From NCBI GenBank assembly GCA_023101725.1, contig JALJCO010001050.1, positions 496,001 through 560,000 on the forward strand: a DNA stretch of 64,000 bases, in the 5' to 3' direction. Within the stretch, counting starts at the first letter, position 1. Each line of letters opens with the position of its first letter. This DNA comes from Atherinomorus stipes. Lineage: Eukaryota; Chordata; Actinopteri; Atheriniformes; Atherinidae. This document shows, piece by piece, positions 47,276 to 58,670 of this stretch. The position numbers were made by a program, and so were the translations under genes. A model generated the notes under the pieces. That model did not search any database and had not been told where the DNA came from. It worked only from the letters and a program-made list of their open reading frames with translations.

Positions 47276-47733
47276 AAACCACAACATAACTTTTTGACCT
47301 TTAAAATACGCATTTGACTTGTTTTGATAGCACACCAACATTCATTATGCACATTTCTCGAGCAGTCACTGCTCAGAGGCGTCCCGAGGCTGAGAAACCG
47401 CGCTATGCAACTTTTCCATCCGGGCACGACATGACCTTGCAGCTGAGTATTGGTCGTGCACCACGTCACATGCTAGCCAACAGAAATAATTACACGGGGT
47501 GTTTTTTTTTTTTTGAGTACATCATGGTGGATTTACCAGAGAAACACAAGAAAACATTATTGGGGGAAGAGAGGAAAAGAAAGAGAATGGACAGAATGGC
47601 AGATAAGACAAGTCAGGACAAGACTGTCTTTTAGTGGCTGGAGTGAGCTCACAGGTATAGATGGATGTCAGATTAGCCATTGATGGGAGAAAATTGTCAC
47701 TGAGAAAATTGTAAAACGTTCTGTAGTGCGTCT
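47276..47733 (+). mobile_element. TTAA MITE, family C, copy 2
   Basis: 458 bp, co-linear with 29,296-29,753 ('gcacaccaacattcatt', 'cattttcgagc'-type, 'aagactgtcttttactggct'-type). The right flank is TTAA (47,734-47,737); the left is decayed to GTAA. An internal ATG (47,524) opens a 36-codon frame with EERKRKR. A frameshift then removes the peptide seen in copy 1. Confidence 0.85.
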
Positions 47734-47739
47734 TTAAAC

Positions 47740-49160
47740 AATAGTCCCCTTCTATTTTTGAAAACGGTTTCAGAATGTGTTCTGGGAGTGAATTAAACAA
47801 AAAAAGTTGCAGTGTGAAAGCAAATGAACCCAAAGAAAGATGCGAAATATTCAGGAAATCCTAAACTAAGTCCCTTGGACCATCCCAGTGTGATTATGCT
47901 CTGAGATAAGAGCAAAGGAAATGTCCTAAATGGCCAAGTTTATCTCCTGAACTTAAACAGGGCCTAATATGAGGAGAACTACAGCAGCTTAAAGATATGT
48001 ATACACAAATGCACCCATCCACTGCCACACACCCAGTGAACATCTTCACGCAGTAGACCCCAGTAACCAGGATTGGCTTTCCCCCTCATCTTGCTATAGT
48101 CTGCTCTCTTCTCCAGGACTGCTGCTTTTGACCAGGTGGTTGCACATTAACTATCTGCAGCCTCCACAGCACACTGAACTTCCACAGATGTGTCGTAAAT
48201 ACTGTGTTCAAGCATAAGGATGACCTGCTTAAGTGCTTCCAGACCTTCAGAGACTCTGAAACTTCCATCCTCCATCTGCCTGGGATCTGGGGGCTTTGTG
48301 ATGATGCTTGAAGATGAGCCCTTCTGTTTTGTTTTTTTTTTCTGCTTTTTTTACCCATAAAATCACACCATAAATGTGAACTTGAGATTGAGGAAGATCA
48401 GAAAAGGGACATAGTTCCTGCCTTCATTAAAACTCGTCTCGGACAACATGCCGATGATCAGGTAAATAACTGAGTATCAACTCAGATCAGCTCACCAAAA
48501 AAAGCCCAAATTTGTCTTGTAATAGTAGTCAATAGTTATCACAGAGCACGTTATGTTTTGTGTTCATGCGAGTTTTATAAAAGGAGAGAAAGACACAAGA
48601 TGTGGATAATATTTTCTAATGTGAGGTCAGGTGTCTCCAGCAGGTCCAGACCTGCACCTGGTTGATAACCAGAATTACATCAGGTGATCCAACACCAGAG
48701 GAGCAGAAGGAGGAAAAAGTAATGCCTTTCCCCAAGAAAGAGAAATCAAGGAGTCAGAGAAGAACAGAAAGAAGTGAGAGACAGCAGACAGCTTCAGCTA
48801 ATGTTGACTTAGAGAAATGAATTAATATCACAAATTCTTCAGCACCAAAATGATCATCTTCCATCATTTGGCACTAAACTGTAGATGCCCTCTCAGTACA
48901 CCAACTCAACTCTAAATCGATATTTAAGCCCTTGTGCCCGTGATCGAACGTGATATACTTGGCTTCAATAGATTCCTTGTTACTAAAGAGTGAGGATGTT
49001 ATCACATTATCAGAAAAAAACAGAAAATTGAGCCACAAAACTGTAATATTAATACCCAATAACTTCCCATCATTTTATGGAGGGTCAAAATTAATCAAAT
49101 GTAACCTAGGAGAATATTTTAGCTCCTACTAAATGATTAACATGCCAGAATCTAATTATT
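47740..49160. other. Non-coding DNA, nothing recognised
   Basis: AT-rich single-copy appearance. A 90-codon minus-strand frame at 48,086-48,358 is basic and low-complexity with no domain. Confidence 0.4.
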
Positions 49161-49163
49161 ATT

Positions 49164-49643
49164 ATGCGACCTACTGTTGGTGCATTTGAGTCTGATTTAA
49201 TTCCTTGTGAAAAATATTTGATCTTAAACAAAGACAGTCTTATAATTAAGTACTTAATTCAGTATGTGAAGAAAAGTTCTCAGGTGGTTTCATGCATCAG
49301 AAAGGAACCTAAGTTTTATCTTATAATATACAGCGTAGAACAAGTTCACGGTAAGATGAGTTACAATGCAAAACATATATTATGTGCCTGTGTAGGCATT
49401 ACCAAGCCAATGGTTTATTGCATGGGAAACATTTATATTTCACATTTCAGTGTCACTGTTTCAGCGAAGTTTAACATCATGAGTCTGACTTTTGTTAAGC
49501 TGGCCGTTGGGTATTATCTCAGTATTTCTATTTTTTTATTGTGTGTATTCCAGTTGTACTTACATATAGTAATACTGTTTTTGACAGAACAATATAACAT
49601 AGTTGCATTTGGTGGCATTGATCCACTCTTGAGAAACTTTTGA
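49164..49643 (+). CDS. Unsupported 159-codon open frame
   Basis: An uninterrupted frame in AT-rich DNA, longer than chance would usually allow at this composition. It ends six bases before a hAT terminus at 49,649. The predicted peptide has a hydrophobic C-terminal third (around residues 110-145, including SIFLLCVFQLYLHIVILFL), as T-rich DNA commonly gives. No family is recognised, and no splice sites or Kozak context (the ATG is preceded by TTATT) support it. I think it is most likely not a gene. Confidence 0.12.
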   Translation: MRPTVGAFESDLIPCEKYLILNKDSLIIKYLIQYVKKSSQVVSCIRKEPKFYLIIYSVEQVHGKMSYNAKHILCACVGITKPMVYCMGNIYISHFSVTVSAKFNIMSLTFVKLAVGYYLSISIFLLCVFQLYLHIVILFLTEQYNIVAFGGIDPLLRNF

Positions 49644-49648
49644 ATGAT

Positions 49649-50325
49649 TAGGGATGCACAATATTGGAATTTTGGCCGATATCCAATATTTTAAAACTCA
49701 TGTGGCCGATAACCGATATTGATACCAATATTAAAGCTGAAAAATAAATCATGTAATATTCATTCCTTTTGCAAAATGAGAAAAATACCTCAACTTGTGT
49801 TATGTATAACAAGTCAAACTTAAAGGTAAAATAATCGTTAGACTTGTGCAAGTGAAATCCGTCTCAAAGCATGCATTTGGGCCTTTACTCGCATGCCGTG
49901 GTGAGTTTGAATGCAACTCCCTCTTAGGACTGGGCAATATGGACCAAATATTATATCACAATATATTTATTTTAGATGACGATATACGATATATACCGGT
50001 ATTTTTACCCTTATTTGTCTGAAAGTTTAATTTCATATGAAACACCTGTTCTTTAGTATTGAAACATGTTTAGCGTAAAGGTATCGCTCCACTGCAGTGA
50101 TGGAACTGACAAAACACTGGTTAGAAATGTTTGTTAAATCAGAGTAATTAAAGATAGTTGGCTGTCTTGTCATGATTTCTTTGTAAAAGTCTTGAGGAGG
50201 ATTGTTTTGCAGACAGTTTAAATCATAGGGGTGGGAAAAAATATTGATACACTGAAATATTGCAATATTTTCATATGCCAATACTACATCTATATTTAAA
50301 AACGTAGAGTCAGTCTATTTTACTA
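49649..50325. mobile_element. Cluster of truncated hAT termini
   Basis: Three Charlie-like hAT starts lie in the same orientation: TAGGGATGCACAATATTGG at 49,649, TAGGACTGGGCAATATGG at 49,925 and TAGGGGTGGGAAAAAATATT at 50,226. Each is followed by typical 'gatat/atatt' subterminal sequence. No matching right ends or 8-bp duplications were found, so all appear truncated. Confidence 0.5.
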
Positions 50326-50455
50326 ATGAAATCTTGCGAGACATCGTTTTGTTACAAAATCTCATGAGATTTCACGAAATACCGCAAGATTTCGTAACAG
50401 AACGATGAAATCTCGCAGTATTTTGTGAAATCTCATGAGATTTCGTTAGGAAAAT
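50325..50455. repeat. Imperfect inverted repeat of CTCATGAGATTTC motifs
   Basis: AAATCTCATGAGATTTC occurs at 50,358-50,374 and again at 50,428-50,444 around a core with CGAAAT...GTATTTTG complementarity. The whole 50,330-50,450 segment can fold back on itself. It is probably internal to a hAT-type element. Confidence 0.6.
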
Positions 50456-50749
50456 AGGCTCGTTCGGATTGACTGCGTCTGTCTACCGTCTGACTTCACG
50501 GTCAGACGAGAGCTGCGTGAGTCTCGGAGGCGGACCTTAGAAGCAGCGCAACTCAGCCGGACAAGTTCGCCAACGTGAACACTGCAATAACGGAGAATCT
50601 CGCGGCATTTGCCTTTATTTAGCTCAAAGTTACTGAATGCTGTGCAGATCTGATCAAGTCCAATTTCAGAGTATTAGGAACAGCATGTTGTTGACGCCAG
50701 TTACATGAACTTGTACTGTACTGCAGTAGACGGAATGTTTTAATGTGTA

Positions 50750-51218
50750 AATGAGATGACCAAACAGCAGCTTAGGAGGCATGCAAGAGTGGAAAATAAA
50801 TATACTTTATTCATTACAGACCCAAAGTCACTGCTGAGGCAGGTAATCCCAACAAGCAGAAATCCAAGACATGAGATGAATGAGGCATGAACAGAACTAG
50901 ACTTGGCAGAAGGAATAAAGCACACAAAGCAAAACAAAGACGACAGGTATCTGGCAAGGAACAAAGGAAAAGCTGGCATGTGAACTGAGGGAAATAATGA
51001 CTCTAGTGTTTCAGGTGTGGTAATGGAAAACTAAGGCCAGGTGTATGGGGAGAACAGAAACAAGATTAACAGAAAAACAAGAGCATACAATAAGAGCAAG
51101 AAAGTGAAGAACCATAAAATCAAGATAACAAACAAAACCAAACATAAAACCCAAAGCATGCAAAAAACATGGGCAAGATAACAGGAAGACTGGCAAAATG
51201 ATCAGCACTGATATTACA
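50750..51218 (-). mobile_element. LTR-like sequence
   Basis: On the minus strand it begins TGTAATATCAGTGCTGATC and then runs through a long T/C-rich stretch like Gypsy LTR U3 regions of fish, with 'ccttgccagatacctg' farther on. The plus-strand start near 'tgagatgacc' would give TG..CA ends, but the 5-bp flanks (GTAAA, GTATG) match at only 3 of 5. Solo LTR is a tentative call. Confidence 0.4.
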
Positions 51219-51246
51219 GTATGCAACATTTTGTGTAAAATAAGAT

Positions 51247-51290
51247 GTTATATATATATATATATATATAGATACTTATATATATATAAA
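51247..51290. repeat. TA microsatellite
   Basis: About 11 TA units, interrupted, then a second short TA run. Confidence 0.85.
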
Positions 51291-51774
51291 TGATATTTCT
51301 TGGTTGAATAGTAAAACCATTTGGTTTAAGGTTAATAGTGGTGGCTATTATTAACATGCAATGAGGTTATTTTACTTTTAACCCTTTAACAACCTGCTCA
51401 AACATTTGGTAGAGCAATTTTTTCTGTGACTCTAATGAACTTCCCTAATTTTTTGTTTTATAAATCATTTTTGTCCAAACAAAAGGAAAAGGCTGTCTGG
51501 CGCTTTTTCAAATGACATAACAAATTGAAATATTTGCTGAGGAAGACTTCTCTAGTTTTACCTTTTGATTATCCACTGCAGTTATTTATTTATATTTTTG
51601 CTTCTTGAGGCTTGCTTTCAGTTAAAACCAGTAAAACAGGGCTTCTGTTAGCGTATACCACCGCTCTCTGGTGACATTACGCATCTAGTTTATTTGCTTC
51701 TCGCTATAGTCAATGGGAAAATGTGTGATTCTGTTTTCTATATTGCAGCTTTCTAAAAGACTATTGGTTTAATG

Positions 51775-52018
51775 CTGAGTAATGCATACATAATGGTAAT
51801 TTATTATATAATTAAACTTTTATCAATGCTTAATAATGCATTAAGGAGTTTGGGAAGTAAGCATTTATTAACTGCTAATTAACACATTAACCAATATGCA
51901 AACTAATGCAAAGTAATAGTTAATAAAAGTTGTTCATGTATTATCAAGCAGTTAATTAATGCTTAATTATGCATTTACTAACGTTAATTAAGGGACCCTT
52001 ATTGTAAAGTGTTACCCA
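51775..52018 (-). mobile_element. TTAATTAATGC-rich MITE ending in GGGTAACACTTTACAATAAGG type
   Basis: The right end reads 'aagggacccttattgtaaag' then 'tgttaccc', the complement of a well-known teleost/vertebrate MITE terminus. The body is made of TTAATTAA, ATGCATT and AATGCTTAAT units, as in that family. The left end is not paired. Confidence 0.6.
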
Positions 52019-52019
52019 T

Positions 52020-53148
52020 ACTTTTAGAGTACACTTCATAAGGAACAACTGGGGGAAATCAAATGTAGCAGATCAGCTGAAAATTGTCATTTTGCAAAGT
52101 TATTTTTTAGATTTTGCCATCTTGTCAAAAAGGAAATAATTCTACATGTTAATGAGGATGTACAGTAGTGGCAGTGCATCCACTGTAATTTGCTATGTAT
52201 AACACTGTTTTTGGAATCGTGTGATGGTGCAAAGTATCACAAGACAGCAAAGGTTGCAACATTTCAAGGTTTTTTAGGAAAAACCTTTTTTCTGGCAAGT
52301 TTAAAATGACTGAGGCTTTCTCTGTTAGGCAGGGATGCTAATGGCATGGTTGTTATTCACATTTCAAAAAAAAAAAAAAGTGTGCAGCATGAAACCATGT
52401 TTTATTAGTTTAATACTCGAATCAACTGCTGCATCAGCCTCCTCTAATTCCTGATTCACAGCCAACACAGAGCAGCGGGACTAATACAGCAATCTGTTAT
52501 TGATTATAAAGGAGCACACTGGCAACTGTACTAACAGAGACGAGCAACGCAAAAGTTTGACTGCACTAAAGGAGAGAGCTAGGAAATATTACCTACCAGT
52601 GGCGACAACCAAGTTAAGTCTGCATCAGTCTATCTTGTTTTTTTCCTGAGCTCTCTGCAGCAGCAAAAGCCAATCCAATGTTTATTACTGTCCTGTCTCC
52701 TGCCTACTTTCATCTCTGTTCCCTCATGTCCTCCAACTCTGACAGCGTTGCTTTCGGTGTCTTTTTTGCTTCTGTTGTTTTTCTTTTGACACTCCAACTT
52801 TATTCATAAAGTGACTTTTAAGCTTTTGTTCATTTCCCAAGAATGTGTTGTTTTCTTGTGCTGGGTGGATAATATGGTCCTGGGTAACCATATTAAACAA
52901 GGGTAGATTCTGGCTCAAGACTGCAGAACGAGGTTCAGTGCATTATAAACTATTTGTATGAAGTTGCACTCTTCTACAGTCTTGCTTTATCACGTCAATT
53001 TTTGCACAAATTGCTAAAACAATTAACCCTAGTAGGAATTGGGGCTAAACATTATTAGTTTTTGAATCAAAACTGCAATTTGAAATGTTGCAATTATCAA
53101 ATCACAACGGAGCACAATTTCAAACCTGCACTCGCTTCAGACGTAAAG
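52020..53148. other. Non-coding DNA, nothing recognised
   Basis: Single-copy appearance, with a 14-A run near 52,366. No coding homology. Confidence 0.4.
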
Positions 53149-53150
53149 TA

Positions 53151-53562
53151 ATGCTGCGTTCCACTTACCTCAGAACTGGGAAGTGGGAATGGGGGGGTGG
53201 GGGGTGTCACAACTGACCAACTTGCGTTTCATTTCACTGGTAGAAAATCTTAGCAAAACAACATGTTCGCTAAGGCTATTGTTATTAGCCGTTGTTAGCA
53301 CAGCAGGCGTTATCGCTCACATATACTACATGAAAAATGTGAATTACACCACAGCAGCTTCCCCCTACATTTATATCAAACAGTACAATGTAACATTACA
53401 GAAGCTTCTACAACTGCTAATCTGATTGGTAACACTGGGCGCGGACATCTTTAAATCCGAACTCGGTTGCAGGATTGTGGGAAATCCCACGGCGGGGGGG
53501 GGGGGCATTCCAGTTGAGGAACCGGGAATTTCTGACTTCCAAGTCCAAATGGAACGCAGCAT
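53151..53562. mobile_element. MITE with ATGCTGCGTTCCA inverted ends
   Basis: The left end ATGCTGCGTTCCA and right end TGGAACGCAGCAT are perfect 13-bp inverted repeats. Inside each, 'ctgggaagt' pairs with 'acttccaag'-like sequence. G runs of 7-12 occur at 53,190-53,205 and about 53,493-53,505. The target duplication is not clear, so the superfamily is open. Confidence 0.7.
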
Positions 53563-53569
53563 ACTTCCT

Positions 53570-55005
53570 GTTGTCTTTCCTGTGCAACATTCAGCTATGA
53601 GGTCACATTTTCTGACCTCATTACGGACTAATTTTCTGTAAATGACTGAAATGCTGAGACAAAAAACACAGAGGACATAAAACAGCCCAACTTCGGAAAA
53701 TATCCTAATGAAGTGAATAATGGCGGTTTCACTGGGTGGAGTCGCTCCAAATCTTAGAGTTCAGATCTCAGATCATGCGGTGATGTTAAAGCCCACATGG
53801 TCCATTCATTTTAAGCTGCACCACCACTCAAAGTCCTACAGTGATGGCAGATTCAGCTTCAGCTGCGTCTCTGGACATGAAGTTCTCAGCATAACACCAG
53901 TGCTTCCATCTTCACCAACCGCCTTTTTGTTTCAGGTGGCTGAAGTTGCATATTTGTATCATGCATTCTTTGCTGGTTAATGTGTGTGCAGCTGCATGTG
54001 CACACGTGCATGCACATGTCTGTGTGTGCACATTGGGGCAGAACTTGAGCAGAATAGAATGCATGTAGAGAGAAATGAGGCGCTGCGGTGTAAATATGAT
54101 AATCAGATTGTTTGTCCTTGTAACAAATTAAAGTATAAACCTTTTGTAGAGGAAACTTCAGTTTTTTTGGCCACAGGTTGCATTTATAGTTGGCCAAGAA
54201 AGCTGTAATTTAAAAGCTTTAAGCCCAAAAAACTAATAATATGATTATTAGTAATTTTTTATGAATTGGCATCACATGAACCCAATTATAATGAATTGGT
54301 AATATGCCTTTTAATTAATTTGATTTAACTGGATAACATTTGATTAAATCGGACTACATCTTAGAATGTGCCTTACGATGACCTTTAAATGTGGTGAATT
54401 AGCATTATACAGATTTAATTTAATTGAATTATTCATGATTTGTTCTGCGCTCATAAGAGTCCCCCTCTTCAGCTGCAGATACATGAATCCTCCACACTCT
54501 CTGAAGTTCTGCCAATTTATCTTTTTCTGCAACATGTAAATGAAGTAAAACTGCAATGTAGACAGAAAAGACAAATGTTTAGCATCAAAGTTCTCCTCAA
54601 ATATACATACAAACCCTTATTAAATGTAGCTACAGTTATAACAAAAACAAAAATAGCAAGAAGATTCTATGCAAAGTCCATAAAGGCTCGTTCATCCAAG
54701 TTGCACAGTCGGTATTTAACAAATCTCCATCCATACCTTTAGCTAACATCGTCAGTATCAAGGCAGTGATCAAGTTTGAGTCCAATAAATGATTTTTTAT
54801 AATTCATGCTTCCATAAAGGACTGAGGTGAAGAGAATGATCTGTCTCTATCGTCTACCACCACCAACCCAAGTAGTTAAGATGGTTGCATCAGGGTTAAG
54901 AGATAAAGAAGTTAGGTAGATGCATGTGATCCAGTTGTTGGTAGTTGAACTTCACAAGCCATAACAAGATAATGGTCACTTTTTGTTTCTGAGCAGTTAC
55001 CCAGT
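53570..55005. other. Non-coding DNA with a TG/CA-rich tract
   Basis: Positions 53,981-54,032 are a largely alternating purine-pyrimidine tract (TGTGTGTGCA, TGCATGTGCACACGTGCATG). The remainder is AT-rich and shows no recognised element or exon. Confidence 0.4.
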
Positions 55006-55014
55006 CTCAGTGAC

Positions 55015-55569
55015 TAACCCCGGCTTTACACCGGGTCTGTGAGCGCAGCGCAGTGCCAGGAGCACCATGCACACCGAATGCACCCATTGTAGTCAATGGT
55101 TGATTTACATTGAGTCCACCACAGTGCATGAACAGTCCGTTGTCGTTCTGTTGTGTTGCACCGCCGAGCTAAAGATACGCGCCAGCTCTATTTTTGACGG
55201 AGGACGCACTGATAAATGTCAGTAGTTCAGATCGGACCAGACAGGAAGTCACACAAGATTCAGTGTAAAACATCCGGAAACGTCCTAAACAAAAGCCACC
55301 GTGCAGATTATCAACTGCTGAACTGTCTGAACAAGACGTCATCTCCATGGACACAAGGTTCCAGAAACAACAACGAACATGTGGACAAAATTAACCATTT
55401 GGATAAGAATCACAATCCCTCCCGTGATGTCATAGATCAACAGCTGGTGTGCTTGCGAGTGTGCTGGCAGGTGCTCAGCTCAGTGTTAGTGCTCGTGCCA
55501 TGGAGGTCGGAGCAAAGCTGTTACACTGCGCGGTGCTGCGCTCACAGCCCCAGTGTAAAGCCGGGGTTA
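55015..55569. mobile_element. Inverted-repeat element, TAACCCCGGCTTTACAC ends
   Basis: The left end TAACCCCGGCTTTACACCGG and right end GTGTAAAGCCGGGGTTA are inverted. Just inside, GTGAGCGCAGCGCAGTGCC pairs with GCGGTGCTGCGCTCAC. The flanking bases do not give a clean duplication. No transposase; a 135-codon frame inside is not recognised. Confidence 0.7.
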
Positions 55570-55582
55570 CAGCTCAGTGCTG

Positions 55583-57045
55583 GGGCCTGTACGACGAAGC
55601 CGGATTTTCTCTTATCGAGGTAACTTCAGGGTTAACCCTGGGTTTTTCGGCCCCATGACACTGGTTAACTTCTGATCGGGTTATATCTCCCCGGTAACTT
55701 ATGCTGAACGCCTAACCTGGTCCGGACCAGGTAAAGTTCTGGATAAGAGATCACCGAGTATAAAAGCACCACCCCCTGACCAATCGGTACTCTTAGAAAA
55801 TGGCCTGCCCATTTTTGGAAGATTCTGTCGACACTGGTGCGCAGATTGTGAAAGGAGTTCTTAGAAGAGAAAGAATATTCAGAGATGGTGCAACCTTTTT
55901 GATTTGCCAGATGACATTTTATGTGAAAGATATAGGTTTTCCTCTGCTGGACTCCGTTACATCTGTCAGCTGTTAGAGCTGTACATCACAAATGTAACGC
56001 ATCGCAGCCGGACACCGACAACACCACAGATGCTCTGCATCACACTGAGGTTTTATTAATTTTAGACTAATAGACCAACGCTTCACCTCGAGTGAAAAAA
56101 AATGAGTGCTGTACTGATGTAGCTAATTTTTGTAACCAAATTATGCTCATGGTCCCACTCAGTAAAACGCCATTCATTCATTTATTCATTCATTCACTGG
56201 TAGTTTGATGCACACCGTTGGCGATGCTGAAAACGTATGCAAAAACATGTCTTTGTATTACCCGCTTTTTTTCCTGTGGGCTGCAAAAACATTAAATTAA
56301 ATTCCATTCATACCAAAGAGTGTGGCAACATAGAATCTCGTTACTGACCGGTTTGGATGATAAATTTTTGTCTTTGTTCTTTACTTGTTCCCATGATCGT
56401 CTTGCGCCACTGGGGTTGCATCTAAAATGATGTGGTTTAGAGGTCACACATGCAGAAAACATGAATTTATGGAGCGCACACCCACCCATGCTATCACGGT
56501 AAAGGGTTACAACACGTGCACGATATGAGCCTGAAATATCTATATGTACAGTATGAGAAGCAAATACACTGAGGAAGCGCTGTAATGTGATGAACACTAA
56601 ATGATCAGAGTCTGATATTGTTCCATGATTGTACAATCGCACGGACTTGCGCATTGACAGCCAGCCTTCCTAGCTTTTGCTGCGGCGACTGTGTTGCTGC
56701 AGCATAAATGGAGCCATTTATTATCATTCCTTAATGATAATGTCGTGTTATCATTCAGGAATGATGATCATGAATTCTTCATATTTGTTAAGTATCATGT
56801 CTGCTCCTCCATGGTGAAATATGTCACTCTCTGTTTCTCCATGTCTTCAATTGGTCAGATGCTTCAAACGCCGCCCCTTTTATGTGAGCGCACACTGATT
56901 AAGATTGAAAAACTCTGGGTTGAGTTACTGAGTTGATAACCAGCTTCATAGTACCGTTTATTAAGACCGTGGATGTCTGGTTAAGTCAACCAAGGTAACA
57001 GAGAGAAATCGCGGGTATGTTAATCCAGCTTCGTCGTAGAGGCCC
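55583..57045 (+). mobile_element. PIF/Harbinger element, 1.46 kb, decayed
   Basis: Ends GGGCCTGTACGACGAAGC and GCTTCGTCGTAGAGGCCC are inverted with few mismatches, flanked by CTG on both sides (55,580-55,582 and 57,046-57,048). This fits the 3-bp duplications of PIF/Harbinger elements. It carries the start of a transposase gene at 55,800. Most of the catalytic region is missing, so it is an internally deleted derivative. Confidence 0.8.
55800..56058 (+). pseudogene. Broken N-terminal part of Harbinger transposase
   Basis: Starts MACPFLEDSVDTGAQIV and continues LRRERIFRDG, characteristic of HARBI1-like transposases of fish. A frameshift near 55,895 then moves to a frame containing ERYRFSSAGLRYICQLL and, further on, THRSRT and PQMLCITLRF, all recognisable family blocks. 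It stops near 56,058, far short of the roughly 350-residue family length and before the DDE catalytic residues. It cannot encode an active enzyme. Confidence 0.8.
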
Positions 57046-57049
57046 CTGA

Positions 57050-57480
57050 GCTTGGATGTAGTCTACACAAACACAAAACGGATTATACAAGACTTTTTTT
57101 TTTTAAAGGATTAAGATGTTCATAGTCCAGTTTTTGTCTCATTCTTTACATCAACCTGTGCCTTTGGTTGTAGATGGTAATGTTGAAGCTTCATCTCCTT
57201 ACTTCACTTGTTTTGAGGCTAAAAAAAATGTCATATAAAGTCTATTTAGCTAAATGTTATTTTTTCCTCTTACCAAAGAAGCTACTGAGAGTCAATAACT
57301 GGTGTATTTTGACAAGTAATTAGTTATCCAATTCTTAAACACTAATTAACTAAAAGTTGTATTCTGATCCTATAGAATGACTTTTTCAGTTAATTATTTC
57401 ATATAAATATTTTTCTTTCTAAAACAGGATAAAGCAAACAGGACTAAAAACATGAGCTGGTCATTTTGTGCATTTTGCTC
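57050..57480. other. Non-coding DNA, nothing recognised
   Basis: AT-rich sequence right of the Harbinger element, with a 10-T run at about 57,093. Confidence 0.4.
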
Positions 57481-57486
57481 TCTCCA

Positions 57487-58330
57487 AGGGCTGGGCAATT
57501 AACCAAAAATGTGCAGACTCTGAAATTTACAACGATAACCAATGTCATTTTGCCCATGTAGATGTATTCAGTGTTTTAATAAAATGAATAGAAAATAAGT
57601 TTTGGGCTGTTTTGGCTATTTCAAGGTCGACTGGGCTCATATCCCTTTAAGTTGCTGTGCTGCATGTGTCGTCTGCAGTCACGTGATTCCACCCCATCCA
57701 GTCCAATGATTTATCGTCCATTTATCGTTACTGAACAGGCATTGCACAGGGATGCGAAGCTGGTTGGCCTTGTCAACCAGGTGGCCAATGATGCTCAGTT
57801 GTGTGCCACATTGGCGCCGTTTAAGCTCCTCCTCAGCCCTTCCTCAGCCTGCGCTGCAAATTCTCATGGGCGCCTGAGCTGGAGGAAGCCCTCTAAGCAT
57901 CTAATGCTGGGCTCACACCAAACGATTTTCACCGTCACAGACTTAAGACTGGAAGTCTTTAGTAAATATCAGAAGTTTTACTGGAGTCGCAGTGGGCCTC
58001 CGCAGCCTTAATCATTAAGTTTAAGTTGGTAATCTGTGCTGATTTATAGCAGTCTTTTCCTAGTCTTGGGCTTGCAATGACATCAAACATGTTTAATATT
58101 ATTGCAAGTTGCAGCAATGCAATATAATCAACATCCAATAGATGGATGAGCCCTGACAGCAGCGGAAACAGGTGCCAACCTCCAAAGCTGTCAACACTCA
58201 GGTGCACAAAACATTGACCCGTGCTGTTGAAATAAAGTTGTGACATCCGTTAACTTCACCGTAAAAGCAGTCACGTGACTCACAGAAGCTTTCAAGTGAA
58301 CCTGCGATGTCATATCTTAGTGCAGAACAG
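57487..58330. mobile_element. Degraded hAT-like remnant
   Basis: Begins AGGGCTGGGCAATTAACC, a Charlie-like hAT terminus, with 'aacgataaccaatgtcatttt' inside. Farther right the GC-balanced sequence (57,650-58,010) encodes a 119-codon frame with no known domain. No right terminus or duplication was found. Confidence 0.4.
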
Positions 58331-58469
58331 ACAGCAACAATGAGATTACTGACAGTAAATCATCAATAAACGTAGGCAGATACTGCTGCACACACATTTA
58401 TCACCGAATGTTTTAGGGTTAGAGACAGCATGTTATTTTTTTTGCGTTTTTAGTGTTCTAGGTTAATGT

Positions 58470-58645
58470 TTTTATTACCTCCGCCAAGAAGGTAATGTTT
58501 TCGGTAGCGTTGGTCTGTCTGTCTGTCAGCAACTTTACGGAAAAAGTACTGGAAGGATTGACCTGAAATTTTGACCAGCTGTGTGCCTCAGCCCAAGGAC
58601 GAGCCCACCAAGTTTTGGTGGTGATCCAGATCACCTTCTGGATCC
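58470..58645 (+). mobile_element. RTE-like LINE tail fragment
   Basis: Contains 'acctccgccaagaaggtaat', 'tttcggtagcgttggtctgt', 'agcaactttacggaaaaagt' and 'ggtggtgatccagatcac', a phrase order typical of RTE-derived repeats in fish. Related to the fragment at 2,696-2,965. Non-coding. Confidence 0.6.
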
Positions 58646-58670
58646 AGGATTTTTTAAAAGGATTCTTGGG

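Noticed and set aside
56292..56654. 120-codon minus-strand frame in the Harbinger element
   Set aside because: Harbinger elements often carry a second Myb/SANT-like gene, but this peptide shows no tryptophan-spaced SANT pattern, so I did not annotate it as such.
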